DNA of 64,000 nt from an uncultured Shewanella sp. (GCF_947497935.1 NZ_CANMIO010000013.1:1-64000); one strand, 5' to 3'. Shown: positions 32,310 through 41,325, numbered from the stretch's first letter. Notes: generated from the sequence alone by a model not told the origin. A program made the numbers and translations.

Positions 32310-32534
32310 CAAACTTCGTTTGATAAAGGTCGTGAGCTTCCAGCTCACACATAAACTCCAAGTTAGACTGCGTCTAACAACTAACGTCGTGGCGCTTCGC
32401 CCACACCTTAGATTAACAGCTATAAAGCTCATCAGTATTTTTAAGCTGATGATAACTTTTTTGGAAATGTGGTTCCAATTGCCTGCGGCAGGTGCTGGAC
32501 AGGATGTCCGAATGTCGTGATCACAAGGATGTGA
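32310..32534. repeat. Run of nine consecutive small hairpins
   Basis: Perfect or near-perfect stems in order: CAAAC/GTTTG (32310), GTGAGCT/AGCTCAC (32332), GTTAGAC/GTCTAAC (32362), GTGG..CCAC (32389), CATCAG/CTGATG (32430), TTGGAA/TTCCAA (32461), CCTG/CAGG (32482), GGACA/TGTCC with loop GGA (32497), TCAC/GTGA with loop AAGGAT (32521). Most loops are 3-6 bases. This indicates a structured RNA or a dispersed structured repeat. Which strand is transcribed, if any, cannot be told. Confidence 0.6.
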
Positions 32535-32546
32535 ATGAACGACCTT

Positions 32547-32715
32547 ATGTGCAGACACTTCCGTGACACGCAGCACTTCTCAATAACGGAAAGGGTCCGT
32601 GGAGGCTCGACCATGACGAATAACATCCCTGCTAAAAAGCCAGTTTGGCATCCTGCCTCTCGTTCGTAGCACAAAGCTTCGCTTTACTCACCGTGCTTCA
32701 GCAGTGTCTGCACAT
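32547..32715. repeat. 13-bp perfect inverted repeat enclosing 143 bp
   Basis: ATGTGCAGACACT (32547-32559) is matched by AGTGTCTGCACAT (32703-32715). The interior contains a further hairpin ACGGA/TCCGT and no open frame with a start signal. No transposase or target-site duplication was seen, so it is left as an unclassified inverted repeat. Confidence 0.6.
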
Positions 32716-32916
32716 CCCCCGCAGGAGGCGATTGATAGCTACTTAGCTACAAGTTAAAACGGGCTATCCCATAGCAACGACACGAAGATAATGTAATAAG
32801 CCTTCATTCCAAGGCTGGCCTAACCTTTTAGTTTTTTGAAAAACCAACCTTTTATTCCTACACTCATAAAAAGGTAACAAAAGTCTGTTTCAAATAACGA
32901 GTCAGGATCAGTCTGA

Positions 32917-32988
32917 AACTAAAACCAGAACTCAAACCAGAGCTAAAACCAGAACTAAAACCAGAACTAAAACCAGAGCTAAAACCAA
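32917..32988. repeat. 12-bp tandem repeat, six copies
   Basis: Six exact-length units of AACTAAAACCAG with A-to-G or A-to-C variants (second unit AACTCAAACCAG, third and sixth AGCTAAAACC...). Degenerate AAAACC-containing sequence follows to about 33050. It lies about 110 bp upstream of the recN promoter. Variable-number repeats of this size can change copy number by slippage. Confidence 0.85.
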
Positions 32989-33096
32989 ACGAAAGCCTGA
33001 CGAAAACTAAGCTAAAACTTGGCTAAAACCCAAAACAAGCTAGAACAAAACCAGATTGAAAGCGTGATTCACCTCAACGGATTTATCAACTGGGTA

Positions 33097-33140
33097 TTTA
33101 CTGTATGAATAAACAGTATATACTGTTTAACCATACAGTG
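33097..33140 (+). promoter_or_regulatory. recN promoter with two LexA (SOS) boxes
   Basis: -35 TTTACT (33097-33102) and -10 TATACT (33119-33124) are spaced 16 bp. Box 1 CTGTATGAATAAACAG (33101-33116) fills the spacer. Box 2 CTGTTTAACCATACAG (33123-33138) overlaps the -10 and start region. Both are perfect CTGT-N8-ACAG, centres 22 bp apart, about two helical turns, so two LexA dimers could bind on one face. Confidence 0.92.
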
Positions 33141-33160
33141 TTTTGATAAAGGACATCACT

Positions 33161-34822
33161 ATGCTTTGCCAACTCAGCATCAACAACTTTGCTATTGTGC
33201 GTTTCTTAGAACTCGACTTTAAAGCCGGCATGACCAGTATTACTGGTGAAACTGGTGCGGGTAAATCGATTGCTATCGATGCCCTCGGCCTATGTTTAGG
33301 TAACCGGGCCGACGCCAATACCATTAGACCTGGTGCCACTAAGGCCGAAGTAAGTGCCCGCTTTTTATTAGATGATACCCCAGCGGCAAGACGCTGGCTT
33401 GAAGATAACGACCTTGAACTCGAGGATGAGTGTATCCTGCGCCGCACTATTAGCAGTGATGGGCGCTCACGCGCCTATATCAATGGTAACCCAGTCCCAT
33501 TGGCGCAGATAAAGTGTCTTGGTCAGTTACTTATCGGTATTCATGGCCAGCATGCTCATCACGCTATGCTAAAGAGTGAACATCAACTTACCCTGTTAGA
33601 TAGCTATGCTAACCATAAGATGCTGCTCGACAGCGTGACAGCCAGCTACCACAGATGTAAAACGACTGAAAAACAACTACACCTACTTGAGATGTCGCAG
33701 CAAGAGCGCTTAGCCCGTAAACAGCTACTGCAATATCAAGTCGAAGAGCTAAACGAATTTGCTATTAATGAGGGCGAATACGAGTCGATAGAGGCCGAGC
33801 ATAAAAAATTAGCTAACAGCACAGCGCTAATCGAGCTGTGCCGTAATCAGCTGCATATTTTACAAGACAATGATGATGGCAGCGTTGAGTCACTACTGAA
33901 CACCTCTATCAGTCAGGGCCAAGATCTGGAGAGTTACGATCCTGAGCTTGGTAGTGTACTTGCCATGCTTAATGACGCTCTCATTCAGGTACAAGAAAGC
34001 AGCAGTGAGATAGAGCGTTACTTAGAGGGCTTGGAGCTGGACCCTGAGTACTTTGCTCACCTAGAGCAGCGCCTGTCTAAGACCATGCAACTTGCCCGTA
34101 AACATCAAGTGATGCCAAATGAGCTTTATACTCATCACCAAAGTTTATTGGAAGAGCTTGAAGATTTAGGCTCAGATTCTGACAAGTTAGATGATATTCG
34201 TGAGCAGTTAAACGCCAACCGAGAGGCTTACCTGCAGCACGCTAGAAAGCTAAGCAACAGCCGTAGCCGTTACGCCAAAGAGCTAGATAAACAGGTGACT
34301 CAGTCTATCCATGAGCTCAACATGCCTAAGGGTAAGTTTACTATTGCGGTGAATTTCAATGAGGCCGTTATCACCCCAACAGGTTGTGACAGCATTGAGT
34401 TTTTGGTGTCGACTAACCCTGGTCAGCCGCTACAGCCTATTGCTAAGGTCGCCTCTGGTGGTGAGCTATCGCGCATCGGTTTAGGTATTCAGGTGATCAC
34501 CGCCAAGAAAGTCTCGACTCCTACACTGATCTTCGATGAAGTCGATGTGGGTATTTCTGGCCCTACGGCTGCAGTTGTTGGACGTATGCTTCGCAGCCTT
34601 GGCGAGTCGACTCAGGTCTTTTGTGTAACTCACTTGCCACAAGTGGCCGGTAACGGTCATCAACACATGTTCGTTAATAAGAGTAGCAAGGCGGGTCAAA
34701 CAGAGACCTCTATGGTGGCACTAGATAAAGAACAGCGTATTGAAGAGTTAGCGCGCTTATTAGGGGGTGACACCATCACTAATAACACTTTAGCTAATGC
34801 CAAAGAATTATTACTGAGTTAA
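33161..34822 (+). CDS. recN: DNA repair protein RecN
   Basis: A 553-residue SMC-like ATPase for double-strand break repair. The N-terminal half has MLCQLSINNFAIV and Walker A GETGAGKS, followed by long coiled coils. The C-terminal half has the signature VASGGELSRIGLG, Walker B LIFDEVDVGISG and VTHLPQVAGNG. The start at 33161 has AAAGGA at good spacing and fits the family. An upstream in-frame start at 33143 would add six residues. Expression should be strongly SOS-induced given two LexA boxes. Convergent with pgpA. Confidence 0.97.
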   Translation: MLCQLSINNFAIVRFLELDFKAGMTSITGETGAGKSIAIDALGLCLGNRADANTIRPGATKAEVSARFLLDDTPAARRWLEDNDLELEDECILRRTISSDGRSRAYINGNPVPLAQIKCLGQLLIGIHGQHAHHAMLKSEHQLTLLDSYANHKMLLDSVTASYHRCKTTEKQLHLLEMSQQERLARKQLLQYQVEELNEFAINEGEYESIEAEHKKLANSTALIELCRNQLHILQDNDDGSVESLLNTSISQGQDLESYDPELGSVLAMLNDALIQVQESSSEIERYLEGLELDPEYFAHLEQRLSKTMQLARKHQVMPNELYTHHQSLLEELEDLGSDSDKLDDIREQLNANREAYLQHARKLSNSRSRYAKELDKQVTQSIHELNMPKGKFTIAVNFNEAVITPTGCDSIEFLVSTNPGQPLQPIAKVASGGELSRIGLGIQVITAKKVSTPTLIFDEVDVGISGPTAAVVGRMLRSLGESTQVFCVTHLPQVAGNGHQHMFVNKSSKAGQTETSMVALDKEQRIEELARLLGGDTITNNTLANAKELLLS

Positions 34823-34853
34823 CTTTTAAAACTTATAAAAAACTAAAACCCAT

Positions 34854-34886
34854 AAAAAAATGCAGAGCTGAGCTCTGCATTTTTTT
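34854..34886. terminator. Bidirectional terminator between recN and pgpA
   Basis: Self-complementary TGCAGAGCTGAGCTCTGCA flanked by A7 and T7. Confidence 0.88.
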
Positions 34887-34903
34887 GATGCGAGTTGATG
34901 CAA

Positions 34904-35398
34904 TTAAGCAAAGTAATACGCTAGGCCTTGTAAGCAAAGCATGGCAAAGATCCCCGCTAGCACATCATCAATCATAATACCGAAGCCGCCGTGAACCTTG
35001 GCATCTAGCCAACGAATCGGCCATGGCTTTAAGATATCGAAGATACGAAACAGCACAAAACCCACCACTAACCACTGCCAACCCACAGGTGCAGCAATCA
35101 TGGTGATCAAAAGTCCTGCGACTTCATCCCAGACAATTGCGCCATGGTCATGCACGCCCATATCTTTCGAGGCTTTATCGCAGATATAAAAACCCGCCAG
35201 TACACTCAATACCGTAAGGGCGATATACCAAGGTAAACTCAGCGGTGCCATCAGCAGAAAAACAGGGACAGCAGCCAAGGTACCAAAGGTTCCCGGCGCT
35301 TTGGCTGCTAAGCCAGAGCCAAAGCCTAGAGCAAGGAAGTGAATAGGATTCTTCAGTGACAGCTTTGCTAGCACTGGATCTTTAGAGAGTAGATTCAT
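34904..35398 (-). CDS. pgpA: Phosphatidylglycerophosphatase A
   Basis: A 164-residue integral membrane phosphatase that makes phosphatidylglycerol from its phosphate. The conserved N-terminal block FLALGFGSGLAAKAPGTFGT and the motif HDHGAIVWDEVAGLLITM are present, with about four hydrophobic segments. The start codon overlaps the thiL stop (TAATG), indicating coupling. Last gene of the rib-nusB-thiL cluster. Confidence 0.95.
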   Translation of the reverse strand: MNLLSKDPVLAKLSLKNPIHFLALGFGSGLAAKAPGTFGTLAAVPVFLLMAPLSLPWYIALTVLSVLAGFYICDKASKDMGVHDHGAIVWDEVAGLLITMIAAPVGWQWLVVGFVLFRIFDILKPWPIRWLDAKVHGGFGIMIDDVLAGIFAMLCLQGLAYYFA

Positions 35399-36357
35399 TA
35401 GTTAAAGTGCTCAAAACCTAAGTTTATCGGTTCAAAAGGCTGATTGTCTTTAAGCAACTTTAACTGGCCACCGGTGCATACCTGACCTATCTGAGTAAAC
35501 TTAACTCCCGATTCCGCCAAGACGACCTCTAGCATGCCTTTTTGCGCCTCTGAAACAGTAAATAACAGCTCATAGTCTTCACCGCCTGTTAGCGCGTAAC
35601 TCAGCGCCACCTCAGGTGAAACGCTGCGTGTCAGTGCCTCTGACAATGGAATATTGTCGACGTTAATGACTGCTCCCACATTTGAGGCCTTCAGGACATG
35701 TTGAATATCTGACATGATACCATCTGAGATATCGATGGCACTTGAGGCGATATTTCTAAGCGATTGGCCAGCTAATACTCTCGGTGTTGGTCGGTAGTGA
35801 CGATGAATAAGATAGGCTCTGTCCTCTGCATTTGCTTCGACTTTATTTCTCAGTAGATCTAAACCTAGCGCCGAGTCGCCTAAGGTGCCAGTCACATAGA
35901 TCCAATCACCATTTTTAGCACCACTGCGGGTCAACCCTATATCGCTTGGAAGTTGGCCGTTGATGGTGATGGTAATTGAGCGTGGACCGCGTGTAGTGTC
36001 ACCTCCCACCAAAGCCACGCCGTAATACTCGGCAATATCAAACAGACCAGCGCTAAATTCAGCCAGCCAAGTTTCGTCAACCTCAGGTAGAGTCAGGGCC
36101 AGTGTCATCCATGCAGGTTCCGCCCCCATTGAGGCCAGATCAGATAGATTCACCGCCAAAGACTTATAGCCGAGATCGGCAGCTGGCATATCGGGGAAGA
36201 AGTGGACATTTTCCACTAAGGTGTCACAAGAGATGGCAATAGACTTATTGTCGGCTGGCTGCACAATGGCGCAATCATCGCCAATACCAAGGGTTACATC
36301 TTTGCGGGACTGGGCGCGTCCAGTAAAGAAACTTTCGATTAATTGAAATTCTTTCAC
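35398..36357 (-). CDS. thiL: Thiamine-monophosphate kinase
   Basis: A 319-residue kinase converting thiamine phosphate to thiamine diphosphate, the last step of the pathway. It has LGIGDDCAIV, the metal-binding SCDTLVENVHF, GGDTTRGP, SAIDISDGIMSDI and ALTGGEDYELLF. The start is uncertain. GTG at 36357 (then KEFQLIESFF) fits homologues. GTG at 36369 adds four residues. Neither has a strong ribosome binding site. Coupled to pgpA. Confidence 0.93.
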   Translation of the reverse strand: MKEFQLIESFFTGRAQSRKDVTLGIGDDCAIVQPADNKSIAISCDTLVENVHFFPDMPAADLGYKSLAVNLSDLASMGAEPAWMTLALTLPEVDETWLAEFSAGLFDIAEYYGVALVGGDTTRGPRSITITINGQLPSDIGLTRSGAKNGDWIYVTGTLGDSALGLDLLRNKVEANAEDRAYLIHRHYRPTPRVLAGQSLRNIASSAIDISDGIMSDIQHVLKASNVGAVINVDNIPLSEALTRSVSPEVALSYALTGGEDYELLFTVSEAQKGMLEVVLAESGVKFTQIGQVCTGGQLKLLKDNQPFEPINLGFEHFN

Positions 36358-36502
36358 AATACCAATCACAAATAATAGTAAGTATTCAGGGAGAGAAAAG
36401 ATAAGTGTAGTTCAGGCCGTCACTCAAGCGAAAAAAGGAAGCCACAAGGCTTGCTCAAAGTGGGAATATGCGGACTGTTCTAAGCTCCCTAACGGATATA
36501 AC

Positions 36503-36530
36503 AAAAACGGCATCCGAAGATGCCGTTTCT
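36503..36530 (-). terminator. Terminator after nusB
   Basis: Minus strand perfect 9-bp stem AACGGCATC/GATGCCGTT with a UUCG tetraloop, followed by TTTTTG. It would separate nusB from thiL-pgpA, so thiL probably has its own promoter in the 160-base gap. Confidence 0.85.
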
Positions 36531-36531
36531 A

Positions 36532-36939
36532 CTACTTATTGCGTGCTACCAGCTTATCTAGAATGCCGTTAACAAACTTATGTCCATCTTCTGCGCCGAA
36601 TGCTTTTGCAAGCTCGATAGCTTCGTTAATCGCTACCTTGTAAGGCACATCCTTGCGGAATGTCAGTTCATAAGTTGCGATACGTACAATCGCTTTTTCA
36701 ACTGGATCCACTTCATCGAGTGGGCGAGTCACGAATGGAGCGATTAGCTCATCCAATTGACTCTTTTTAGTTGCAACGCCGCCTAATAGCTCACGGAAGT
36801 AAGCAATGTCGACACCATCAACAACTTGTTCAGTTAGAAACTCATGCTCAACATCAGCAATATTGTTGCCACTTAGCTGCCATGAATAGATGGCCTGAAC
36901 GGCTAAACGACGTGCCTTGCGGCGCTCTGAAGGCTTCAT
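36532..36939 (-). CDS. nusB: Transcription antitermination factor NusB
   Basis: A 135-residue all-helical RNA-binding protein that with NusE (S10) binds boxA in rRNA and lambda-type antitermination. It has the Arg-rich start [19 protein letters not shown] and the C-terminal blocks [30 protein letters not shown]. Follows ribH by 14 bases. Confidence 0.97.
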   Translation of the reverse strand: MKPSERRKARRLAVQAIYSWQLSGNNIADVEHEFLTEQVVDGVDIAYFRELLGGVATKKSQLDELIAPFVTRPLDEVDPVEKAIVRIATYELTFRKDVPYKVAINEAIELAKAFGAEDGHKFVNGILDKLVARNK

Positions 36940-36953
36940 TAAATTGTCCTAAA

Positions 36954-37430
36954 TTACAGCTGTTCTTCAAGTGCTTGCAGAACGTTAACCATTTCTAGCA
37001 GACCAAGTGCAGCTTCACCGCCCTTGTTGCCCGCTTTAGTACCCGAACGCTCAATAGCTTGTTCAATGGTATCTGTGGTTAATACGCCGAATGAAACAGG
37101 GATATCGAACTCAAGTGCAACCTGAGCCAAACCTTTATTACATTCACCTGCTACAAAATCAAAATGAGGTGTACCACCACGGATCACCGCACCTAGTGCG
37201 ATAATTCCGTCAAATTTTCCGCTCGCCGCAACACGACGTGCAGCCAGTGGCAGTTCAACAGCGCCAGGCACTCTAACTACAGTGATGTTTTCATCTGCAA
37301 CTTGGCCAAAACGCTTAAGAGTGTCAACCGCGCCATCGAGTAAACTATCAACAACAAAGCTGTTAAAACGTGAAACTACGATCGCAACTTTGGCGTTTTT
37401 CGATTCGATATTACCTTGAACTACGTTCAT
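36954..37430 (-). CDS. ribH: 6,7-dimethyl-8-ribityllumazine synthase
   Basis: A 158-residue enzyme of riboflavin synthesis condensing the pyrimidine and DHBP into lumazine. It has [48 protein letters not shown] with the catalytic His, and [25 protein letters not shown]. Precedes nusB, as in most gammaproteobacteria. Confidence 0.97.
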   Translation of the reverse strand: MNVVQGNIESKNAKVAIVVSRFNSFVVDSLLDGAVDTLKRFGQVADENITVVRVPGAVELPLAARRVAASGKFDGIIALGAVIRGGTPHFDFVAGECNKGLAQVALEFDIPVSFGVLTTDTIEQAIERSGTKAGNKGGEAALGLLEMVNVLQALEEQL

Positions 37431-37541
37431 TTATCTTACCTAAATTAGCTTAATTACCCTACATAGGGACGGAAGAGGCGGTATGATACCACAGCACTCC
37501 CTACTGATCTCTATGCAATTAATAAGAAAAGTGTGAATTTA

Positions 37542-37569
37542 AGCCTCAGGTTATTAAACAACCCGAGGC
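37542..37569 (-). terminator. Possible terminator after ribBX
   Basis: Stem GCCTCGGGTT/AACCTGAGGC with one mismatch and an 8-base loop. Only a weak T-rich tail (TTAAATT) follows on the minus strand. It may attenuate between ribBX and ribH. Confidence 0.4.
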
Positions 37570-37575
37570 AAGGAT

Positions 37576-38679
37576 TTATTCTGCAATATATTCAGTTACT
37601 TCTAAACCAAAGCCTGAAAGAGAATGGTAACGCTTTGGCGAGCTCAATAGACGCATAGAAGTCACGCCTACGTCAGCCAAGATTTGTGAGCCAACACCGA
37701 CTTGACGAGATGTGCCCTTCCACTGCGCTGCAGCAGGCGTGCTACCGTTATCTTCGGCTTCAAACGCCTTAACTTTAGCGAGAATATCGCTGCTGTGTTC
37801 ATGGCTACTCAATAGCACTAACACACCGCCTTCGCTGCTGATACGCTCCATCGCCTTCTCTAGTGGCCAGCTGCGTTGCTGATCGCGCTCTGAGTGCAAT
37901 AAATCATTGAAGGTATTTTGCAGGTGTACACGCACTAAGGTGTTGTCAGAAACTTCACCTTTAACCAGAACATAATGCAACTGGTTGTCGATAGTATCGC
38001 GGTAAGTCAGCATCTCAAACTCGCCAAAACGGGTTGGCAGTTTACATTTTGCTTCACGAACGACGGTGGTTTCTTTGGTATTACGGTACTCGATAAGGTC
38101 GGCAATGGTGCCCATCTTCAAACCGTGCTTCTGTGCAAAGATTTCAAGATCTGGGCGACGTGCCATGGTGCCGTCGTCATTAAGGATCTCAACGATAACC
38201 GATGAAGGCTCAAAGCCTGCAAGACGTGCAATATCACAACCCGCTTCAGTGTGGCCTGCACGAATAAGTACGCCGCCTTCCTGCGCCATCAACGGGAAGA
38301 TATGTCCAGGTTGCACGATATCTGAAGGCTTAGCATCTTTGCCTACCGCTGCTAATACCGTTACCGCGCGGTCTTGCGCTGAAATACCGGTAGTTACGCC
38401 CTCGGCCGCTTCGATTGAAACGGTGAAGTTAGTCGAGAACTGCGCGTTGTTGTTAGTAACCATCAAAGGCAGGTTAAGTTGCTGACAACGTGCCTTGGTC
38501 AATGTCTGGCAAATCAGACCACGGCCAAAAGTCGCCATAAAGTTTACCGCTTCTGGCGTCACCATGTCGGCAGCCATGATTAGATCGCCTTCATTTTCTC
38601 TGTCTTCGTCATCCATTAAGATGACCATCTTGCCTAGACGAATATCTTCAATGATCTCTTCTATACTATGTAACGCCAT
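37576..38679 (-). CDS. ribBX: DHBP synthase with degenerate GTP cyclohydrolase II domain (RibBX)
   Basis: A 367-residue protein. Residues about 1-205 are an intact 3,4-dihydroxy-2-butanone 4-phosphate synthase ([18 protein letters not shown]-type block [10 protein letters not shown] and the [14 protein letters not shown] motif). The C-terminal 160 residues look like RibA in fold but lack its zinc cysteines. The E. coli C..CDC region aligns with VHLQNTF...SERDQQRS, and the HRQEGRNIG block is replaced by SSHEHSSDI, so it cannot be a normal GTP cyclohydrolase. This matches the RibBX variant known from S. oneidensis. The start at 38679 has AAAGG upstream. An upstream in-frame start at 38730 is rejected. 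Confidence 0.92.
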   Translation of the reverse strand: MALHSIEEIIEDIRLGKMVILMDDEDRENEGDLIMAADMVTPEAVNFMATFGRGLICQTLTKARCQQLNLPLMVTNNNAQFSTNFTVSIEAAEGVTTGISAQDRAVTVLAAVGKDAKPSDIVQPGHIFPLMAQEGGVLIRAGHTEAGCDIARLAGFEPSSVIVEILNDDGTMARRPDLEIFAQKHGLKMGTIADLIEYRNTKETTVVREAKCKLPTRFGEFEMLTYRDTIDNQLHYVLVKGEVSDNTLVRVHLQNTFNDLLHSERDQQRSWPLEKAMERISSEGGVLVLLSSHEHSSDILAKVKAFEAEDNGSTPAAAQWKGTSRQVGVGSQILADVGVTSMRLLSSPKRYHSLSGFGLEVTEYIAE

Positions 38680-38831
38680 GTTCAGACCTTTATTTTTGTC
38701 ACTACAATGAACAACGTGCATCGAGGTCAATGCTCTCTTGTAGTGAATTATTTAATGATTATGCTTATATCTATTACTTTTATACGCCTATTACGACAAA
38801 TCTAATCGCCATAACAGGCTGAATCCAGTGT

Positions 38832-39497
38832 TTATCGCAAAAATCCTGAGCGAGCTAACAATTCCATAGTCACTTCCGACTTTGGAGCGCTCTCTTGCTC
38901 TTGGCTTGCATAGCTCATCAACCTTTCTAAGTGACGCGCAATCAAGTCCACTTCAATATTAACGCTATCACCAGCTTTCAAATCCACTAAGGTCGTTTCG
39001 CCTGCAGTGTGCGGCACAATAGTCAGTCTAAAACGATGACCTTGCACCTCATTGACCGTTAAACTCACACCATCGATAGTGATCGAGCCTTTATGGGCGA
39101 TATAACGGCCAAGTTCCTCAGGTGGGCTTAACCAAAATTCGATGGCTTGGCCACGAAACTGTCTGTCATCCACATGAGCGATGCCATCGACATGGCCACT
39201 GACCATATGCCCGCCTAAACGAGTTGTCGGGGTCACAGCCTTCTCAAGATTAACGGCTTTTCCCACTTGATAATGAGAGAAGCCCGTCAAAGTTACAGTC
39301 TCAGCAGAAATATCTGCCACGTAACCGTCGCTCATCAACTCAACCACAGTTAAGCACACACCGTTGGTGGCGATACTGTCGCCAAGCTTTACATCTGACA
39401 GATCCAATTTACCACTGGCTACCGTTAAACGAATATCATCGCCGCGGCGCTCAACTTTTCGTAGGTGTCCGACTGATTCAATAATCCCAGTAAACAT
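38832..39497 (-). CDS. ribE: Riboflavin synthase alpha chain
   Basis: A 221-residue enzyme (called ribC or ribE in different naming schemes) dismutating two lumazines to riboflavin. Two lumazine-binding repeats are visible, each with a GxCLTV/GVSLTV-type motif (SIATNGVCLTVVE and SITIDGVSLTVNE), plus MFTGIIESVG at the start and MVSGHVDG between them. Starts three bases after ribD. Confidence 0.97.
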   Translation of the reverse strand: MFTGIIESVGHLRKVERRGDDIRLTVASGKLDLSDVKLGDSIATNGVCLTVVELMSDGYVADISAETVTLTGFSHYQVGKAVNLEKAVTPTTRLGGHMVSGHVDGIAHVDDRQFRGQAIEFWLSPPEELGRYIAHKGSITIDGVSLTVNEVQGHRFRLTIVPHTAGETTLVDLKAGDSVNIEVDLIARHLERLMSYASQEQESAPKSEVTMELLARSGFLR

Positions 39498-39500
39498 AAA

Positions 39501-40622
39501 CTAATTACTCACTCTTAACGTTAAGCGGGTGTCTGGCCCCACTTTGCGCTCATCGATTAGGTTAATCTTTGGCACCTCTGACATGGCTTGAAAATCATCC
39601 AGAGTCAGCAGGTTCCGCCCTTGCGAGCCTAAAATTTTCATCGCCTGATACAGTACAATCTCATCGGCTAGCCCTTGATTAACAAAGGCCCCCGCAAGTG
39701 TCGCACCGGCTTCAACCAACACGGAGTTACAAGTCTCACCCAGCAGCTTCAACAATCCATTTAAGTCGATACGTGAATCAACTGCCGCTAATACCTGACT
39801 CTGAACATGAGCCGGCCAAGCGGCCTGCACGCTCTCGGGATAAGCTTGAGTCGACACCAGTAAAATCGGACTATCAACTTTAAACAAGTTTAAATCACTT
39901 CCAAGGCGAGCCTGACTGTCTAATACAACCCTTAGAGGTTGATGAATTTCGGCGGGGGCTAGCTGATTGGCTAGTGAGCCTAACTCTGCGTGACGCACAT
40001 TTAAACTCGGATCATCGGCAAGAATCGTTTCAACCCCAGTGACTAAGGCACAGTGGCGAGCACGAAGACGCTGCACATCTCGGCGCGCTTCAGGGCCGGT
40101 AATCCATTTGGATACGCCATTAGACAGTGCCGTTTTGCCATCGAGGCTCGCGGCAAGCTTAACCGTCACCCAAGGCATGCCTTTTTCCATACGCTTCAAA
40201 AAGCCTAGATTAACCTGCTTAGCTTCTTCGGTCATCAGGCCAACATCGACTCGAATGCCCGCATCACGCAACATGGCAATGCCACGGCCAGAAACTTCTG
40301 GATTAGGGTCGGTCACCGCGATAACCACTCGGCTAACGCCGTGCTCGATTAACGCTTTTGCGCAAGGTGGCGTGCGGCCGTAATGACTGCAAGGCTCAAG
40401 TGTCACGTAAGCAGTCGCGCCTTTTGCGTCGCTGCCCGCCATATTCAGGGCGTACACTTCCGCGTGAGGACCGCCGGCTCGAATATGATAGCCCTCACCC
40501 ACGATCTCGCCATCTTTAACGATAACGCTGCCCACGCTAGGGTTTGGACGAGTGGTGTACATGCCCTTTTGTGCCAATTCAATGGCAAGGCTCATCATTT
40601 GACTGTCTTCTATAGACCACAT
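39501..40622 (-). CDS. ribD: Riboflavin biosynthesis deaminase/reductase RibD
   Basis: A 373-residue bifunctional enzyme. The N-terminal deaminase has GGPHAEVYAL and the zinc cysteines in LEPCSHYGRTPPC. The C-terminal reductase starts PWVTVKLAASLDGK and has GVETILADDPSLNVR and the VEAGATLAGAFVNQGL block. Typical length. It lies 68 bases after nrdR and likely begins the rib transcript. Confidence 0.97.
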   Translation of the reverse strand: MWSIEDSQMMSLAIELAQKGMYTTRPNPSVGSVIVKDGEIVGEGYHIRAGGPHAEVYALNMAGSDAKGATAYVTLEPCSHYGRTPPCAKALIEHGVSRVVIAVTDPNPEVSGRGIAMLRDAGIRVDVGLMTEEAKQVNLGFLKRMEKGMPWVTVKLAASLDGKTALSNGVSKWITGPEARRDVQRLRARHCALVTGVETILADDPSLNVRHAELGSLANQLAPAEIHQPLRVVLDSQARLGSDLNLFKVDSPILLVSTQAYPESVQAAWPAHVQSQVLAAVDSRIDLNGLLKLLGETCNSVLVEAGATLAGAFVNQGLADEIVLYQAMKILGSQGRNLLTLDDFQAMSEVPKINLIDERKVGPDTRLTLRVSN

Positions 40623-40690
40623 ATTGGCGGCAATTCCGATTATTCGATTGATGAAGGGCTAGGCGCAGCGCTTAGCCCCGAATGCGTAGG

Positions 40691-41140
40691 TTATTTTTGT
40701 AGCTTGGCGATCGCTTCGCCAAACTCTGAAACATCTTCAAAGGCACGATAAACAGACGCGAAACGAATGTAGGCAACCTTATCTAAGTTGACTAATTGGT
40801 CCATCATCAAGTTACCAATCATTTCAGATTTCACTTCACGTTCACCAGTGGCGCGCAAAGTCGACTTAATCTTAGTCAATGCCTGCTCAATTTGATCCAT
40901 AGAAACAGGTCTTTTCTCTACGGCTCTTAACATACCACCGCGCAACTTCTCTTCATCGAACGGCTGGCGACTGCCATCTTGTTTCACCACGCGAGGCATC
41001 ACAAGCTCGGCCCCTTCGAAGGTAGTAAAACGTTCGTGGCACTGAACACACTCTCTACGTCGACGCACCTGATGGCCGTCAGCGACTAATCGCGAATCAA
41101 TCACTTTTGTGTCAGTTGCGCTGCAAAATGGACAATGCAT
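40691..41140 (-). CDS. nrdR: Ribonucleotide reductase repressor NrdR
   Basis: A 149-residue repressor with an N-terminal zinc ribbon (MHCPFC...CVQCHERF, four cysteines) and an ATP-cone domain ([18 protein letters not shown]) that senses ATP/dATP. It represses nrd genes by binding NrdR boxes. The nrdR-rib order is standard in gammaproteobacteria. Confidence 0.97.
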   Translation of the reverse strand: MHCPFCSATDTKVIDSRLVADGHQVRRRRECVQCHERFTTFEGAELVMPRVVKQDGSRQPFDEEKLRGGMLRAVEKRPVSMDQIEQALTKIKSTLRATGEREVKSEMIGNLMMDQLVNLDKVAYIRFASVYRAFEDVSEFGEAIAKLQK

Positions 41141-41270
41141 TTAGCCTCCGTTTAGAAAAAATGTTATGACTCACTGGATTTATACCTAACCTTTTAATTA
41201 TGTCACCTTTGACAAAAATAAAAATGTGATTGGTACGACTTAAAACCTCAGAAAGTATGCTGTTTACATA

Positions 41271-41297
41271 CAAAAATGGCCGCATAAATGCGGCCAT
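41271..41297 (-). terminator. Terminator of glyA
   Basis: Perfect 10-bp stem ATGGCCGCAT/ATGCGGCCAT with a two-base spacer. On the minus strand it is followed by TTTTTG. Lies 29 bases after the glyA stop. Confidence 0.88.
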
Positions 41298-41325
41298 TGG
41301 AGTCTAACTGATTTAACGCTTAAGG

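Larger units (their letters stand above)
32266..33096. other. Gene-free interval with hairpins and repeats
   Basis: No credible gene. From left: a small hairpin GCGTTT/AAACGC just after the preceding stop, a dense run of hairpins (32310-32534), a long inverted repeat (32547-32715), an unremarkable stretch, a 12-bp tandem repeat (32917-32988) trailing into similar AAAACC-rich sequence, then the recN promoter. Short open frames here have no ribosome binding sites and overlap the hairpins. Confidence 0.6.

Noticed and set aside
32304-32674. Short open frames (66-90 codons) in the gene-free interval after the receiver-TPR gene
   Set aside because: They overlap the hairpin run on both strands, lack ribosome binding sites, and look like translations of a structured repeat.
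37431-41140. FMN riboswitch within the rib cluster
   Set aside because: The gaps between nrdR, ribD, ribE, ribBX and ribH are short, and I could not recognise the conserved FMN-aptamer sequence in them.
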